Shown one piece after another: positions 25,029 to 34,352 of a stretch of 64,000 bases of DNA; positions within the stretch are counted from its first letter, which is position 1; every line of letters begins with the position of its first letter. Made by a program: the position numbers and the translations under genes. The notes under the pieces were generated by a model. The model did no database searches and was not told the origin of the DNA. It was given only the letters and a program-made list of their open reading frames with translations. The stretch is taken from positions 62,001 to 126,000 of the forward strand of contig NZ_RWIU01000004.1 of assembly GCF_003944765.1 (NCBI RefSeq). Reading direction: 5' to 3'. Source of the stretch: Hymenobacter perfusus (GTDB lineage Bacteria > Bacteroidota > Bacteroidia > Cytophagales > Hymenobacteraceae).

Positions 25029-25970
25029 CTACTTAGCCACGCGCACCTGCAGCACCAGCGTACGGATGCCAGTGGTGATGATGTCACTGACCAGGATGAG
25101 GCCATCCTTGTTCTCAGGGGTCCTGAAAGCCAGAATCTGGCCTTTGGTCAGGGGGCCGGTGCGGGTAGCCGTGGTAAACGCTGTGCTCTGGTTGAACAGG
25201 GTGGTGAACTGGGCCGCAGTAGTCGCGTTGGTGAAGTCGTTGGCGGTTAAGGTGGTGCTCCGAATCTGGGTGGCGCGGCCGGCCCAGGGCAACTTGAGGG
25301 CCGCATCGGTGGTGGTGGCCAGGCCGGGCGCGGCGGTAGTCGTGCCGGGCACGTAGACCAGATCTGTCATCCGCTGGTTTTCGGGAATGCGTCGCAGCGA
25401 AAAGCTGGGCAGCGTAAGGCCTTCCCGCAAAGCCAGAAATGTGCGCCGGCTGATGCCCGCCGCGCCGGTAAGCGGGGCCTGCAACGGAACCGTGTAGGAA
25501 TGAAAGGCCGCCGCCGAGTCGGTGCGGCCCAGGCGCAGAAAAAAGCTGCGCACACCCCGGTTGCCTTTTGTATCCGTGAATTCGTACTGCCACGTTTCCT
25601 TTCCGGCCGTAGTGCGGGCCGGCTGTACGCTCTGAAAAGCAAACTGACCGGTTTCGGCCAGCAGCGTATCCAGGTACACCAGTTCGAAGGCCAGCGAATC
25701 GTCCTCCTTGTAAAGGGCGGGGTAGATGATAGGGCGGGCCCGGGGCGTATACCGGACCCGGATAACCAGGTGGTTTAGCGGAGCCTCGTCGTTTTCCGCT
25801 TCGGCATATACTTTCACCGCAATAGTGTCGCCGGCCGTGGTCAGGCGGCGGTCGGAGGGGTTGAAGCGGGAGCTGCCCACGAACTCCACGCGCGGCCCCG
25901 ACTGCAACGACGGTTCGCAGGCGGTCAGGAAAAGGGAAAACAGCAGGAGGGAAGCAGGACGAAAACGCAT
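25029..25970 (-). CDS. Lipoprotein of unknown function
   Basis: A 313-residue predicted lipoprotein with signal MRFRPASLLLFSLFLTAC (lipobox LTAC, Cys 18). The mature protein is beta-rich and has no motif I recognise with certainty. An N-terminal region (VKVYAEAENDEAPLNHLVIRV) looks Ig-like. A second region near residues 200-300 contains LPWAGRATQIRSTTL and NKDGLILVSDI. The start at 25970 follows a TATCTTTA -7-like box; a longer frame would begin upstream of that box. Confidence 0.8.
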   Translation of the reverse strand: MRFRPASLLLFSLFLTACEPSLQSGPRVEFVGSSRFNPSDRRLTTAGDTIAVKVYAEAENDEAPLNHLVIRVRYTPRARPIIYPALYKEDDSLAFELVYLDTLLAETGQFAFQSVQPARTTAGKETWQYEFTDTKGNRGVRSFFLRLGRTDSAAAFHSYTVPLQAPLTGAAGISRRTFLALREGLTLPSFSLRRIPENQRMTDLVYVPGTTTAAPGLATTTDAALKLPWAGRATQIRSTTLTANDFTNATTAAQFTTLFNQSTAFTTATRTGPLTKGQILAFRTPENKDGLILVSDIITTGIRTLVLQVRVAK

Positions 25971-25977
25971 AGCAGGG

Positions 25978-25985
25978 TAAAGATA
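25978..25985 (-). promoter_or_regulatory. -7-like box TATCTTTA before the lipoprotein gene
   Basis: On the minus strand TATCTTTA differs from TAnnTTTG only at the last base. Seven bases separate it from the ATG at 25970, so the leader would be very short. Confidence 0.4.
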
Positions 25986-26124
25986 CGGATGGATTAAGAC
26001 GGGCAACAGCCCCATGCCCGGACTGGCTGCCCGGACTGGCATACGGCCGGCCTTGGTGCAACCTTGCGGGGGGCATTCCCTACCTTAACGCCGGATTCCC
26101 GCCGACATTTCATTTTCTCCCCGC

Positions 26125-28335
26125 ATGCGTTTACGTTCTTTGGGCTTGGCCCTGTTTCTGACCACCGCCAGCCCCGCCCTGTTGCCCGGTTCTGCCCCGG
26201 CTGCCTTCGCCCAGCAAAAGCAGAATATCACCCTCGAAGACATCTGGCAGAAAGGCACGTTCTCGGCCCGCTCGGTGCCCGGCTTTAACTGGATGAAGGA
26301 TGGCCGCTTCTACTCCTCCTTGAGCAAGGGTGACTTGGTGCAGAACGACGTGACCACCGGCCAGCCCGTGCAAACCCTGGTGGCGGCCCAGGACCTGACG
26401 CTGCCCGGCCAGACGCAGCCGCTTCAGGTAGATGGCTACAGCTTCAACGCCGACGAAACCAACATCCTGTTCAGCACCGATACCGAGGCCATTTACCGCC
26501 GCAGCAGCAAGTCATTCTTCTTCGTGTACGACCGGGCCAGCAAGAAGCTCACGCCCCTGAGTGCCGGCGGCAAGCAGCTTTACGCCACCTTCTCGCCCGA
26601 CGGCAAGCGCGTGGCCTTCGTGCGCGACAACAACCTGTACGTAACCGACCTGGCCACCATGCGGGAAACCGCCGTGACAACGGACGGGGCCATCAATAAG
26701 ATCATCAACGGCGGCACCGACTGGGTGTACGAGGAGGAGTTCTCCTTCGCCCAGGGCTTCCAATGGTCGCCTGACTCGCGCTACGTGGCCTACTACACCT
26801 TCGATGAAAGCCAGGTGCCCGAGTATAACATGCAGGAGTGGGGTCCGCTCTACCCCAAAGACTACCGCTACAAATACCCCAAGGCCGGCGAGAAAAACTC
26901 CGTCGTCAGCATCTCAGCCTACGACGTGGCCGCCGGCAAAACGGCCAAAATGGACGTGGGCACTGAAACCGACCAGTACCTCCCGCGCATCCTCTGGACC
27001 CAGACGGCCGACCTGCTCAGCATCCAGCGTCTGAACCGCCTCCAGAACAAGCTGGAAATCCTGCACGCCAACGCCAAAACCGGCCAAAGCCGCGTGGTGC
27101 TCACCGACACTGATAAAGCCTACGTAGACATCACCGATGATGTGCGCTACCTGGCCGGCGGCAAGGAGTTTCTGTTCAGCAGCGAGAAGGACGGCTACCG
27201 CCATCTCTACCTGTATGATATGAAGGGCAAACAGGTACGTCAGGTGACGAAGGGCAACTGGGAAATCACCGAAATCAACGGCTTCGATGAGAAGAAAGGT
27301 CTGGTGTACTTCACCAGCACCGAAGGCTCGGCCCTTGAGCGCCACCTCTACCGCATCGACCTGAAGGGCAAGGGCAAAACCCGCCTGAGCGAAGCCGGCC
27401 GCGGCACCGACGCCGTAAACCTCAGCCCCGACACCCGCTATTACCTCAACTACCACTCCGAAGCCGGCGTGCCGGCCGTGGTCAGCCTGCGCAGCGGGCA
27501 GGATGGCAAGCTGGTGAAAGTGCTGGAAGACAACGCCAAACTGCGCGAGAAGCTCGGGCAGTATAACCTGGCCACGCCCGAGTTCTTCACCTTCAAAACC
27601 AGTGAAGGCGTGGAGCTGAACGGCCAGATGCTGAAGCCCGTGGGCTTCGATGCCACCAAAAAACACCCCGTGCTGATGCATGTGTACGGCGGCCCCGGCT
27701 CCCAGACCAACGCCGACTCCTGGGGCGGCACTAACTACCTCTGGCACCAGATGCTGGCGGAAAACGGCTACCTCGTGGTGATTGTGGACGGGCGCGGCAC
27801 CGGGGCCCGGGGCGCGGCCTTCAAGAAGGTCACCTACGCCAACCTGGGCAAGCTGGAAACCATCGACCAGGGCGAAGGCGCCAAGTACCTGGCCACGCTG
27901 CCTTACGTGGATAAAAGCCGCATCGGCATCTGGGGCTGGAGCTTCGGCGGCTACATGACCACCCTGGCCCTCACCAAAAACGCCGACCTGTTCAAGATGG
28001 GCATTGCCGTGGCCCCCGTCACTAACTGGCGCTACTACGACACCGTGTACACCGAGCGGTTCCTGAAAACGCCCCAGGAAAACCCCCAGGGCTACGACGA
28101 CAACTCCCCCGTGCAGCATGCCGATAAGCTCAAGGGCAAACTTCTGCTGGTCCACGGCACCGGCGACGACAACGTGCATTTCCAGAACTCCGTCTCCTTC
28201 GTGGATGCCATGATTAAGGCCAATAAGGACTACCAGACGCTGTATTACCCCAACCGTAACCATGGCATCTACGGCGGCAACACCCGCCTGCACCTCTACC
28301 GCCAGATGACGGATTTCGTGCTCAAGAATCTGTAA
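26125..28335 (+). CDS. Dipeptidyl-peptidase IV family serine peptidase (S9B)
   Basis: A 736-residue exported peptidase that would cleave N-terminal dipeptides, typically after Pro or Ala. A signal peptide covers about residues 1-29. An eight-bladed propeller (about 50-480) carries the substrate-N-terminus clamp DWVYEEEF (Glu203-205). The alpha/beta hydrolase domain (about 490-736) has the catalytic Ser606 in GWSFGGY, Asp681 in GTGDDNVHF and His713 in NRNHGIYGG. All DPP-IV motifs are intact. It is followed by a strong terminator and stands alone. Confidence 0.96.
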   Translation: MRLRSLGLALFLTTASPALLPGSAPAAFAQQKQNITLEDIWQKGTFSARSVPGFNWMKDGRFYSSLSKGDLVQNDVTTGQPVQTLVAAQDLTLPGQTQPLQVDGYSFNADETNILFSTDTEAIYRRSSKSFFFVYDRASKKLTPLSAGGKQLYATFSPDGKRVAFVRDNNLYVTDLATMRETAVTTDGAINKIINGGTDWVYEEEFSFAQGFQWSPDSRYVAYYTFDESQVPEYNMQEWGPLYPKDYRYKYPKAGEKNSVVSISAYDVAAGKTAKMDVGTETDQYLPRILWTQTADLLSIQRLNRLQNKLEILHANAKTGQSRVVLTDTDKAYVDITDDVRYLAGGKEFLFSSEKDGYRHLYLYDMKGKQVRQVTKGNWEITEINGFDEKKGLVYFTSTEGSALERHLYRIDLKGKGKTRLSEAGRGTDAVNLSPDTRYYLNYHSEAGVPAVVSLRSGQDGKLVKVLEDNAKLREKLGQYNLATPEFFTFKTSEGVELNGQMLKPVGFDATKKHPVLMHVYGGPGSQTNADSWGGTNYLWHQMLAENGYLVVIVDGRGTGARGAAFKKVTYANLGKLETIDQGEGAKYLATLPYVDKSRIGIWGWSFGGYMTTLALTKNADLFKMGIAVAPVTNWRYYDTVYTERFLKTPQENPQGYDDNSPVQHADKLKGKLLLVHGTGDDNVHFQNSVSFVDAMIKANKDYQTLYYPNRNHGIYGGNTRLHLYRQMTDFVLKNL

Positions 28336-28357
28336 CCTGAGGCGAAGTACACACCAT

Positions 28358-28388
28358 AAAAAAAGCCCCTCTGATGAGGGGCTTTTTT
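28358..28388. terminator. Bidirectional terminator after the DPP-IV gene
   Basis: AAAAAAAGCCCCTC pairs with GAGGGGCTTTTTT around TGAT. It serves both the peptidase gene and the convergent small gene at 28403. Confidence 0.9.
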
Positions 28389-28402
28389 GTTTCTGCGGCG
28401 AA

Positions 28403-28645
28403 CTATTGCAGTAGTTCCGCGTGGCCGGCAAACTCGGGAGCCGGCTGGGGGCTGATGGAGGTGATTTGCAGGCCGAGCAACTGCGGGCTGCGGAATTGCT
28501 CGTAGAGGTCGGCAAACAACTCACTTAGCTCGGCCGTGGTGCTGCGTACCTGCTGCTTATGCTGCGAAGTGCCAACCACCTGCCCACATTCCAGCTGCGC
28601 CAGCGTGAGGCGGCAGCACACCATATACTCCAGCGTGTTTTTCAT
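28403..28645 (-). CDS. Small hypothetical protein
   Basis: An 80-residue soluble-looking protein beginning MKNTLEYMVCCRLTLAQLECG. A predicted amphipathic helix at about 30-55 (RSTTAELSELFADLYEQF) is followed by LLGLQITSISPQPAPE. I do not recognise the family. It sits between a bidirectional terminator and an AT-rich upstream region, with no competing gene, which supports it as real. Confidence 0.65.
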   Translation of the reverse strand: MKNTLEYMVCCRLTLAQLECGQVVGTSQHKQQVRSTTAELSELFADLYEQFRSPQLLGLQITSISPQPAPEFAGHAELLQ

Positions 28646-28766
28646 AGCGGCAAAGCAGAAATGAGGGAGCGAGAACAGGGTGTAAAGCTAAATAAATTGG
28701 CTTATATATCTAATTATTTTAGTATTATATTTCTTTGTTGAGCAGTCTTGGATGATGTGTCGTGTA

Positions 28767-29687
28767 TCAGGACAGCGCTTGGGGCGGCGGCGAACCGCTG
28801 CCCGCCGGGCGGGTTTTATCCTGCGGCAGCGGCACGAATTCCAGGTTATCATTGGGCGGGAGCAGGATGCGGCCGGCCAGCCAGTCGGCCTTGGCCTGCT
28901 CAATACGGTCTTTCCTCGACGACACGAAGTTCCACCAGATAAACCGCTCCCCCAGCGGCTCGCCGCCCAGCAGCATGAGCGTGGTAGCCTCCCGGGCCAC
29001 CAGCACCGGGTCGAGGCCGGGTGTGAACACCAGCAGTTGTCCGGGGCCATATGCGCGGCCATTCACTTCCAGCAGGCCTTTGGCCACATAGGCACCCCGC
29101 TCAGGGTAGCCGCGCGGCAGCCCGAACCGGGCCCCTGGCTGCAACACTACGTGCAGGTAAAACAGCGGCGAATGGGCCTTGACGCTGTTTTTTAGCCCGA
29201 AGGCGTCGCCGGCAATCAGGCGCAGCCACACGCCGGGCTCCGTGAAGATGGGCAGCTCGTGGGGGGCGTAGTTATCGAAGGCGGGTGCCGTTTCCTCGTC
29301 GGCTTCGGGCAGGGCCACCCAGGTCTGCAGCATTTCCAGCTGGCCGCCGGCCAGCGTAGCCGGGTCCTCGAACCGCTCGGAGTGCGCAATGCCACTGCCG
29401 GCCGTCATCCAGTTCACCTCGCCCGGCCGGATAATCTGCTCCACGCCCAGACTATCCCGGTGCGTGACCTGGCCGCCAAACAGGTAGCTGACGGTGCTCA
29501 GGCCGATGTGGGGATGGGGCAGCACATCCAGCGTGGGCAGCAGCTCCGGGGCCAGCTGTACCGGGCCGGCGTGGTCCATGAAGATGAACGGGCCCAACAT
29601 CCGGCGCAGCCGGTAGGGTAGAATGCGCTTCACCTCAAACCCCGGGCTGAGGGCCGCGGGCCGGGCGTCGATAACCTGATCAAGCAT
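28767..29687 (-). CDS. Pirin-family protein
   Basis: A 306-residue bicupin. The N-terminal pirin domain has RRMLGPFIFMDHAGP, the metal-binding PHPHIGLSTVSYLF histidines, GEVNWMTAGSGIAHSERF with the third His and the Glu, and the Gln-rich WVALP segment. The C-terminal cupin (about 175-285) has LLVFTPGLDPVLVAREATTLMLLGGEPLGERFIWWNFV. Several bacterial pirins have quercetinase activity; whether this one does cannot be told. It is divergent from the lipoprotein at 29815. Confidence 0.93.
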   Translation of the reverse strand: MLDQVIDARPAALSPGFEVKRILPYRLRRMLGPFIFMDHAGPVQLAPELLPTLDVLPHPHIGLSTVSYLFGGQVTHRDSLGVEQIIRPGEVNWMTAGSGIAHSERFEDPATLAGGQLEMLQTWVALPEADEETAPAFDNYAPHELPIFTEPGVWLRLIAGDAFGLKNSVKAHSPLFYLHVVLQPGARFGLPRGYPERGAYVAKGLLEVNGRAYGPGQLLVFTPGLDPVLVAREATTLMLLGGEPLGERFIWWNFVSSRKDRIEQAKADWLAGRILLPPNDNLEFVPLPQDKTRPAGSGSPPPQALS

Positions 29688-29814
29688 AGGAAAGCAAAGG
29701 GGGGAGATACAGAAAAGATTCAGCTGAAAAGTAAACCACTTTTCGCTGAGGTATTTACCAGAAAAATCCGACTTTCGGCCAATAATTCCGGGGTTTCCCG
29801 CGTAGAGTCCTGTT

Positions 29815-31239
29815 ATGCCGAAATCTACCCCCGTTCGTTTGCTGTGTATGGGCCTGACGGGCGGGCTGCTACTGGCCTGTCAGCCAGACCGCCCGGCCCA
29901 ACAGGCCGCGCCCGCCGCCACCGTGCCTGCCCTGGCCGATACGTTGGGCTACGACTCGCTGGCCCAGCCGGTCGGGGTTGTGCGGCGCGACTGGCACCGG
30001 CTGGAGCGGCCTACCAACCGGCGGGCTCCGCTGATTGTGTACCGCAGCAGTGCCCGCCCGGCCGCGTACGGTGCAACTGCGCCGCCCACCGAGGCGCGGC
30101 TGCAGGACCTGACCCTCAAAGCCAGCGAGTATTTCCAGATTGACCCCACCCAGGCCGCCGAAGTACGCGGCCGGGAAGGTACGGTAGTTCGGATTCCGGC
30201 CAACGCCTTGGTAGACAACAAGCAGCGGCCCGCCGTTGGGGCCGTGTGGGTGGAACTGAAGGAGTGCTACGCCGCCTCGGACCTGCTACTGTCCAACCTG
30301 CTCACCGAAACCCTGGCCGGTGCGCCGCTGGAGCTGACCGGGGCCGTGCTGGTGCGGGCCACGGCCGGCGGGCAGCAACTGGCGCTGGCCGCCGGCCGCG
30401 CGTTGCAGCTGGAGCTGGCGGGTAGCCATCCTGGCCAGCCGCTGTTCTACGGAGAAGCGGCGGAAGGCACCGTGCGCTGGGGCGAAAGCAAGCAGCCTGC
30501 TCCCGAATCCATCCGCACCACGGCCCAGCAGATGCCTAGCTACGGCCAGGGCCCCGCCGACTTCAACCGCTTGGTGCGCTACCCGCAGAGTGCCCAGGAA
30601 GCCCGGGCCGAAGGGTTGGTTTTTGCCTCGTTCGTGGTGGATGAGGCCGGCCGTGTGGTGCAGCCGCGCATCGTGCGCGGCGTGGGTTACGGCTGCGACG
30701 AGGAGGTGCTGCGGGTGTTGCGCCAGACCTCAGGCCGCTGGCAGCCGGGCCGCCACGATGGGCAGCCGGTGAAGGTACAGATGACCTTGCCCATCCGGTT
30801 TCACTTCGAGCCCGGCCTCGCCACTGCCCCCGAAACGGCCGCCGTGGCTACTGTAGGACTCCCCGCCACCGAAGATACCGCGCCGCTGGAACTGGCCGCC
30901 GACCCCAATGCTTCCGCGGTGACGCAGCTGGGCTGGGTGGCCGCCGGGCAGCCCTGGCGCGGACGCACCGCGCCGTTGTTCGTGCCCGTTGCCGGCCCTG
31001 AGGAGCATACCACCGTGCGGCTGGTGCTGCCCGGCCACCGCGTAGTGCTGGCCGGCGTGCCGTGGGCCGGGGGCTACAAGTTCATGGAGGCTCCCGTGGG
31101 GGCCACCATCGTTGGGCTGCGCTACGAAAACGGCATGCCCTTCCTCGCCCGCCCCGATAAAAGCGCGGCCCCGGATACGCTCCGCTTTCAGGAAACCACC
31201 CTTGCCGACCTGGAAACCACGCTGGAACGCCTGAACTAA
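29815..31239 (+). CDS. Lipoprotein with an internal TonB C-terminal-type domain
   Basis: A 474-residue predicted lipoprotein (lipobox LLLAC near residue 22). Residues about 100-200 contain GREGTVVRIPANALVDN and WVELKECYAASDLLLSNLLTETL, a motif I know from Bacteroidota envelope proteins. Residues about 243-335 match a TonB C-terminal domain (VRYPQSAQEARAEGLVFASFVVDEAGRVV, then a GYGCDEEVLRVL helix and WQPGRHDGQPVKVQMTLP). The last part is beta-rich and unassigned. TonB proteins are normally anchored by an N-terminal membrane helix, so a lipid-anchored TonB_C carrier is unusual. Confidence 0.82.
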   Translation: MPKSTPVRLLCMGLTGGLLLACQPDRPAQQAAPAATVPALADTLGYDSLAQPVGVVRRDWHRLERPTNRRAPLIVYRSSARPAAYGATAPPTEARLQDLTLKASEYFQIDPTQAAEVRGREGTVVRIPANALVDNKQRPAVGAVWVELKECYAASDLLLSNLLTETLAGAPLELTGAVLVRATAGGQQLALAAGRALQLELAGSHPGQPLFYGEAAEGTVRWGESKQPAPESIRTTAQQMPSYGQGPADFNRLVRYPQSAQEARAEGLVFASFVVDEAGRVVQPRIVRGVGYGCDEEVLRVLRQTSGRWQPGRHDGQPVKVQMTLPIRFHFEPGLATAPETAAVATVGLPATEDTAPLELAADPNASAVTQLGWVAAGQPWRGRTAPLFVPVAGPEEHTTVRLVLPGHRVVLAGVPWAGGYKFMEAPVGATIVGLRYENGMPFLARPDKSAAPDTLRFQETTLADLETTLERLN

Positions 31240-31253
31240 AGCGCCTGCAACGC

Positions 31254-32759
31254 CTACCGCCGGGCTCCCAGCCGCAACGTCCGGCAGGAGTCAGATTGCA
31301 CCAGGGTTTCGGTCTGGAAGGCAGTTTGCCAGGCGCGGGTAGCTTTCTGCCCGCATACCACTACCACGTCGCCGGGGGCAGATTCGGCGGCCTGCCAGGC
31401 GGCGCGGCGCGCTACGGTGTGGCTTTGCTGGTATTGGGCGGCCATCTGATAAAACAGCGGGGCGTCGTTGAAAGAGCCATCGGTACCCAGGGTATACTGC
31501 CAGAGGCCGGGCTGCTGCTGCCACTGCTGCCGTAAATGGTGCCCGTACACCAGCTGGTGGTTATCGAAGCGGTATTTAGAAAGCTGACGCAGATACTGTA
31601 CCTGGTTCAGGTAAGGAAACGCCGCTATGCCCAGCACCCCTGCCAGCAGACCCAGAAAAGAAAGCCGCAACCCGGCGGCCTGGCGGATTAGCCGGAAGCC
31701 TACCGTGAGGCCGGCTGCCGCCAGCACAGCCATGAGCGGAAACGCCGGCGCATCGTACCAAAAAAGCTTGGTTTGGGCCAGGGAAAGAACCAGTAGGAAG
31801 CTGCCCACTACGGCCGTCAGCACCCGGCCCAGCCACCAGGCCGTACTACCTTTGGGTTGCCACCAGCCCAGGCTCATGCCCAGTAAAGCGGGCAGTAGCC
31901 ACAGCGCAAACTTCGTGTGAGCCAGCAGGCTTAGATACCACTCGAAAGGAGCATTGTTGCCTTCCAGCTCGTGGGCCGCCGGGCCGCCTACCTCGTATTG
32001 CCACACCGCTTGCAGATAGCCAGGGGCCGCCGCCTCCCGCACCAGGTACCAACTGGCGGTAACCAGTAATACCAGGCCGGCCGCCAGCCAGGGCGTGGGG
32101 TTGCGCAGGCGGGCCCAGCTACCCGTCAGGGCCACGGCCAGCACCAGCCCGGGCCCGAACATAGCCCCGGCAATGCCTTTGGTGAGGATAGCCAGCATGA
32201 AACCCACGCCCGTGCCCCAGGCCCAGCGGGCCCGGCCGGTGCGCAGATAAGCCAGCCAGCTCAACGTGCCGCCGGTAGTCCAGAGCGTCAGAAATGCATC
32301 GAAATCAGCGGTGCGGGCAACGTGGAAGCAGACGTAGCCGGGGCTGGTAAGCAGCACCAGGCCGGCCAGCAAGCCGGCCACCGGGCTACGCAGCCACCGG
32401 GCCGCCGCGTAATACGTCAGGCCTACAGTAGCCAGGGCAGCCAGGGCGGCGGGCAGGCGCAGGCCCAGCTCCGTCGGTCCGAACAGGTGGATGCTGCCGG
32501 CCAGCGTCCAGAGCCAGAGAGGTGGTTTACAGTTCCAAAAGTCCGGCTCGCCCAGGTAGCGGGCCACCAGCCAGTCGTGGTGGACCAGCATCCCCAGCGC
32601 ATCCAGGGCCGTGCGGGACTCATCCCACTGCTGCACCGGAAACGAGGAGAGCTGCCAGAACAACGGAAAATACGCCAGTATCAGCAGGAGTAGTAGAGGC
32701 AGGTAGCGGTGCCAAAAAGGTGACACGGCTGGTTGGATGGAGCGGGAATGGGAAAGCAC
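31254..32759 (-). CDS. Membrane glycosyltransferase, GT39/ArnT-like
   Basis: A 501-residue polytopic protein with about ten to twelve membrane spans. The first periplasmic loop has QQWDESRTALDALGML, with an acidic pair as in the catalytic loop of ArnT/PMT enzymes, followed by EPDFWNCKPPLWLW, the family's KPPL motif. A C-terminal soluble part (about 400-501) carries no recognised fold. Such enzymes move sugars from polyprenyl-phosphate to lipid or protein acceptors. It is the last gene of a long minus-strand run and follows an aldehyde dehydrogenase gene by about 74 bases. Confidence 0.85.
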   Translation of the reverse strand: MLSHSRSIQPAVSPFWHRYLPLLLLLILAYFPLFWQLSSFPVQQWDESRTALDALGMLVHHDWLVARYLGEPDFWNCKPPLWLWTLAGSIHLFGPTELGLRLPAALAALATVGLTYYAAARWLRSPVAGLLAGLVLLTSPGYVCFHVARTADFDAFLTLWTTGGTLSWLAYLRTGRARWAWGTGVGFMLAILTKGIAGAMFGPGLVLAVALTGSWARLRNPTPWLAAGLVLLVTASWYLVREAAAPGYLQAVWQYEVGGPAAHELEGNNAPFEWYLSLLAHTKFALWLLPALLGMSLGWWQPKGSTAWWLGRVLTAVVGSFLLVLSLAQTKLFWYDAPAFPLMAVLAAAGLTVGFRLIRQAAGLRLSFLGLLAGVLGIAAFPYLNQVQYLRQLSKYRFDNHQLVYGHHLRQQWQQQPGLWQYTLGTDGSFNDAPLFYQMAAQYQQSHTVARRAAWQAAESAPGDVVVVCGQKATRAWQTAFQTETLVQSDSCRTLRLGARR

Positions 32760-32833
32760 CCTCCAAGCTACGCGCCGGACGGAGCTTCCGCAAGCATCCT
32801 GCCCGAAGTAATGGCTTGGCTACCCGGCCTTGC

Positions 32834-34282
32834 TTACAGCTTCACGCACACGTTTTGGGGCTCGGTGAAGAAGCGTAGAGCTTCCAGGCCTCCTTCCCGC
32901 CCCACGCCGGAGTTTTTCATCCCCCCGAAAGGCGTCCGCAGGTCGCGGTGCAGCCAGGTGTTCACCCACACCACGCCGGCGTGCAGCTGGTGGGCCACGC
33001 GGTGCGCCCGCGTAAGGTCCCGCGTCCAGATGGTGGCCGACAGGCCGTAGTCAGTGCCGTTGGCCCAGCGCAACGCCTCTTCTTCGGTATCAAAAGGCGT
33101 AAGCGTCACGACCGGCCCAAAGATTTCCTCCTGGTTTACCCGGCAGTCGGGAGCAAGGCCCTCAAAAACCGTGGGCTCTAGAAAGTACCCGTCGGCGCAG
33201 CGGCCAGGCACCCGCACCCGCTCCCCGCCCGCCAGTAGCCGCCCGCCTTCCTGCTTGGCTAATTCGATGTAGGAAAGCACTTTTTGCAGGTGGGCCTCGC
33301 TGACCAGGGCGCCCTGCCGGGTACTTTCATCCAGCGGGTCACCCACGGTCAGCGTCTGTACCTGGGCCAGAAACTCCGCTTTGAACTGCTCGTAGATGGG
33401 CCGCTCCACGAAGATGCGGGAGCCGCACAGGCAAATCTGACCCTGGTTGGCAAAGCTGCTCCGGATGCTGGTGCGCACGGCTTTCGTCAGGTCGCAGTCG
33501 GCAAAGATGAGGTTGGGGTTCTTACCGCCCAGTTCCAGAGAGAGTTTTTTGAACTGTGGCGCGGCCGTGCGGGCAATATGCTGGCCGGTTTTGGTGCCGC
33601 CCGTGAAGCTGATGGCCCGGATGCCCGGATGTTCAATAAGGGCCTGACCCGCTCCCGGCCCGGTGCCGTGCACAATGTTGAGCACACCCGCCGGCAGGCC
33701 TGCTTCTTGGGCCAGCTTGCTCAGCAGAAAAGCCGTGTAGGGCGTGACTTCCGAGGGCTTGGCTACCACGCAACAGCCAGCAGCCAGAGCCGGCGCAATT
33801 TTCCAGGTGAACAGGTACAGCGGCAGGTTCCAGGGCGAAATACAGGCCACCACGCCCAGCGGATGCCGCACCGTGTAGTTCACGGCCACGCCTTCCTGCA
33901 CATGGGCTTCGGTGGCAAAGTGCTGGGCTGCAGTACCAAAAAAGGCGAAGTTGCTGGCGGCTCGCGGGATATCCAGCGTGCGGGCCAGGCTCAGGGGCTT
34001 ACCGTTGTCCTGGCTTTCGGCGCGGGCCAGGCGGTCCAGGTTCCGCTCAATCAGCTCGGCCAGGCGCACCAGCAGGCGGCCCCGTTCCTCGGCCGCAAGG
34101 GCGCGCCAGGCCGTCAGCGCTGCCTCAGCGGTCTGCACGGCCGCGTCAACATCGGCGGCATCGGAGTCGGGTACCTGGGCGAATACCTGGCCGGTAGCCG
34201 GTTCAACCAGCGGAAGATACCGGCCGGCGGCCGGGGCTACCAGTTGCCCGCCGATGAAGTTCTGGAGCTGCATCATGACCAT
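32834..34282 (-). CDS. 2-aminomuconate 6-semialdehyde dehydrogenase
   Basis: A 482-residue NAD-dependent aldehyde dehydrogenase. It has the ISPWNLPLYLFTWKIAPALAAG segment, FTGGTKTG (NAD site), ELGGKNPNLIF with the general-base Glu, and the catalytic Cys in NQGQICLCGSRI. EEIFGPV and LRTPFGGMKNSGVGREGG follow, and it ends PQNVCVKL. These features are closest to the AmnC/ALDH8A1 group that oxidises 2-aminomuconate semialdehyde. Kynurenine-pathway genes elsewhere in the window support that role. The upstream TTG at 34312 is a weaker start than ATG 34282; ATGs at 34276 and 34273 are also possible. It lies inside a run of glycosyltransferase genes. Confidence 0.87.
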   Translation of the reverse strand: MVMMQLQNFIGGQLVAPAAGRYLPLVEPATGQVFAQVPDSDAADVDAAVQTAEAALTAWRALAAEERGRLLVRLAELIERNLDRLARAESQDNGKPLSLARTLDIPRAASNFAFFGTAAQHFATEAHVQEGVAVNYTVRHPLGVVACISPWNLPLYLFTWKIAPALAAGCCVVAKPSEVTPYTAFLLSKLAQEAGLPAGVLNIVHGTGPGAGQALIEHPGIRAISFTGGTKTGQHIARTAAPQFKKLSLELGGKNPNLIFADCDLTKAVRTSIRSSFANQGQICLCGSRIFVERPIYEQFKAEFLAQVQTLTVGDPLDESTRQGALVSEAHLQKVLSYIELAKQEGGRLLAGGERVRVPGRCADGYFLEPTVFEGLAPDCRVNQEEIFGPVVTLTPFDTEEEALRWANGTDYGLSATIWTRDLTRAHRVAHQLHAGVVWVNTWLHRDLRTPFGGMKNSGVGREGGLEALRFFTEPQNVCVKL

Positions 34283-34352
34283 GAAAGAAATATCCGGGGA
34301 AGAATCACTCAACCAAGCAACGCTACTCCGCTGGCTTCAGGAAGCGGCCGGG

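Noticed and set aside
26914..28524. A 536-codon minus-strand frame opposite the DPP-IV gene
   Set aside because: It is a shadow in GC-rich DNA; the opposite strand encodes a complete peptidase with intact catalytic residues, and the shadow protein is rich in Val, Ala, His and Gly without a domain.
29737..29750. The 14-base match CACTTTTCGCTGAG at 29737 and near 55438
   Set aside because: A match of this length is expected by chance in 64 kb, and the genes involved are unrelated.
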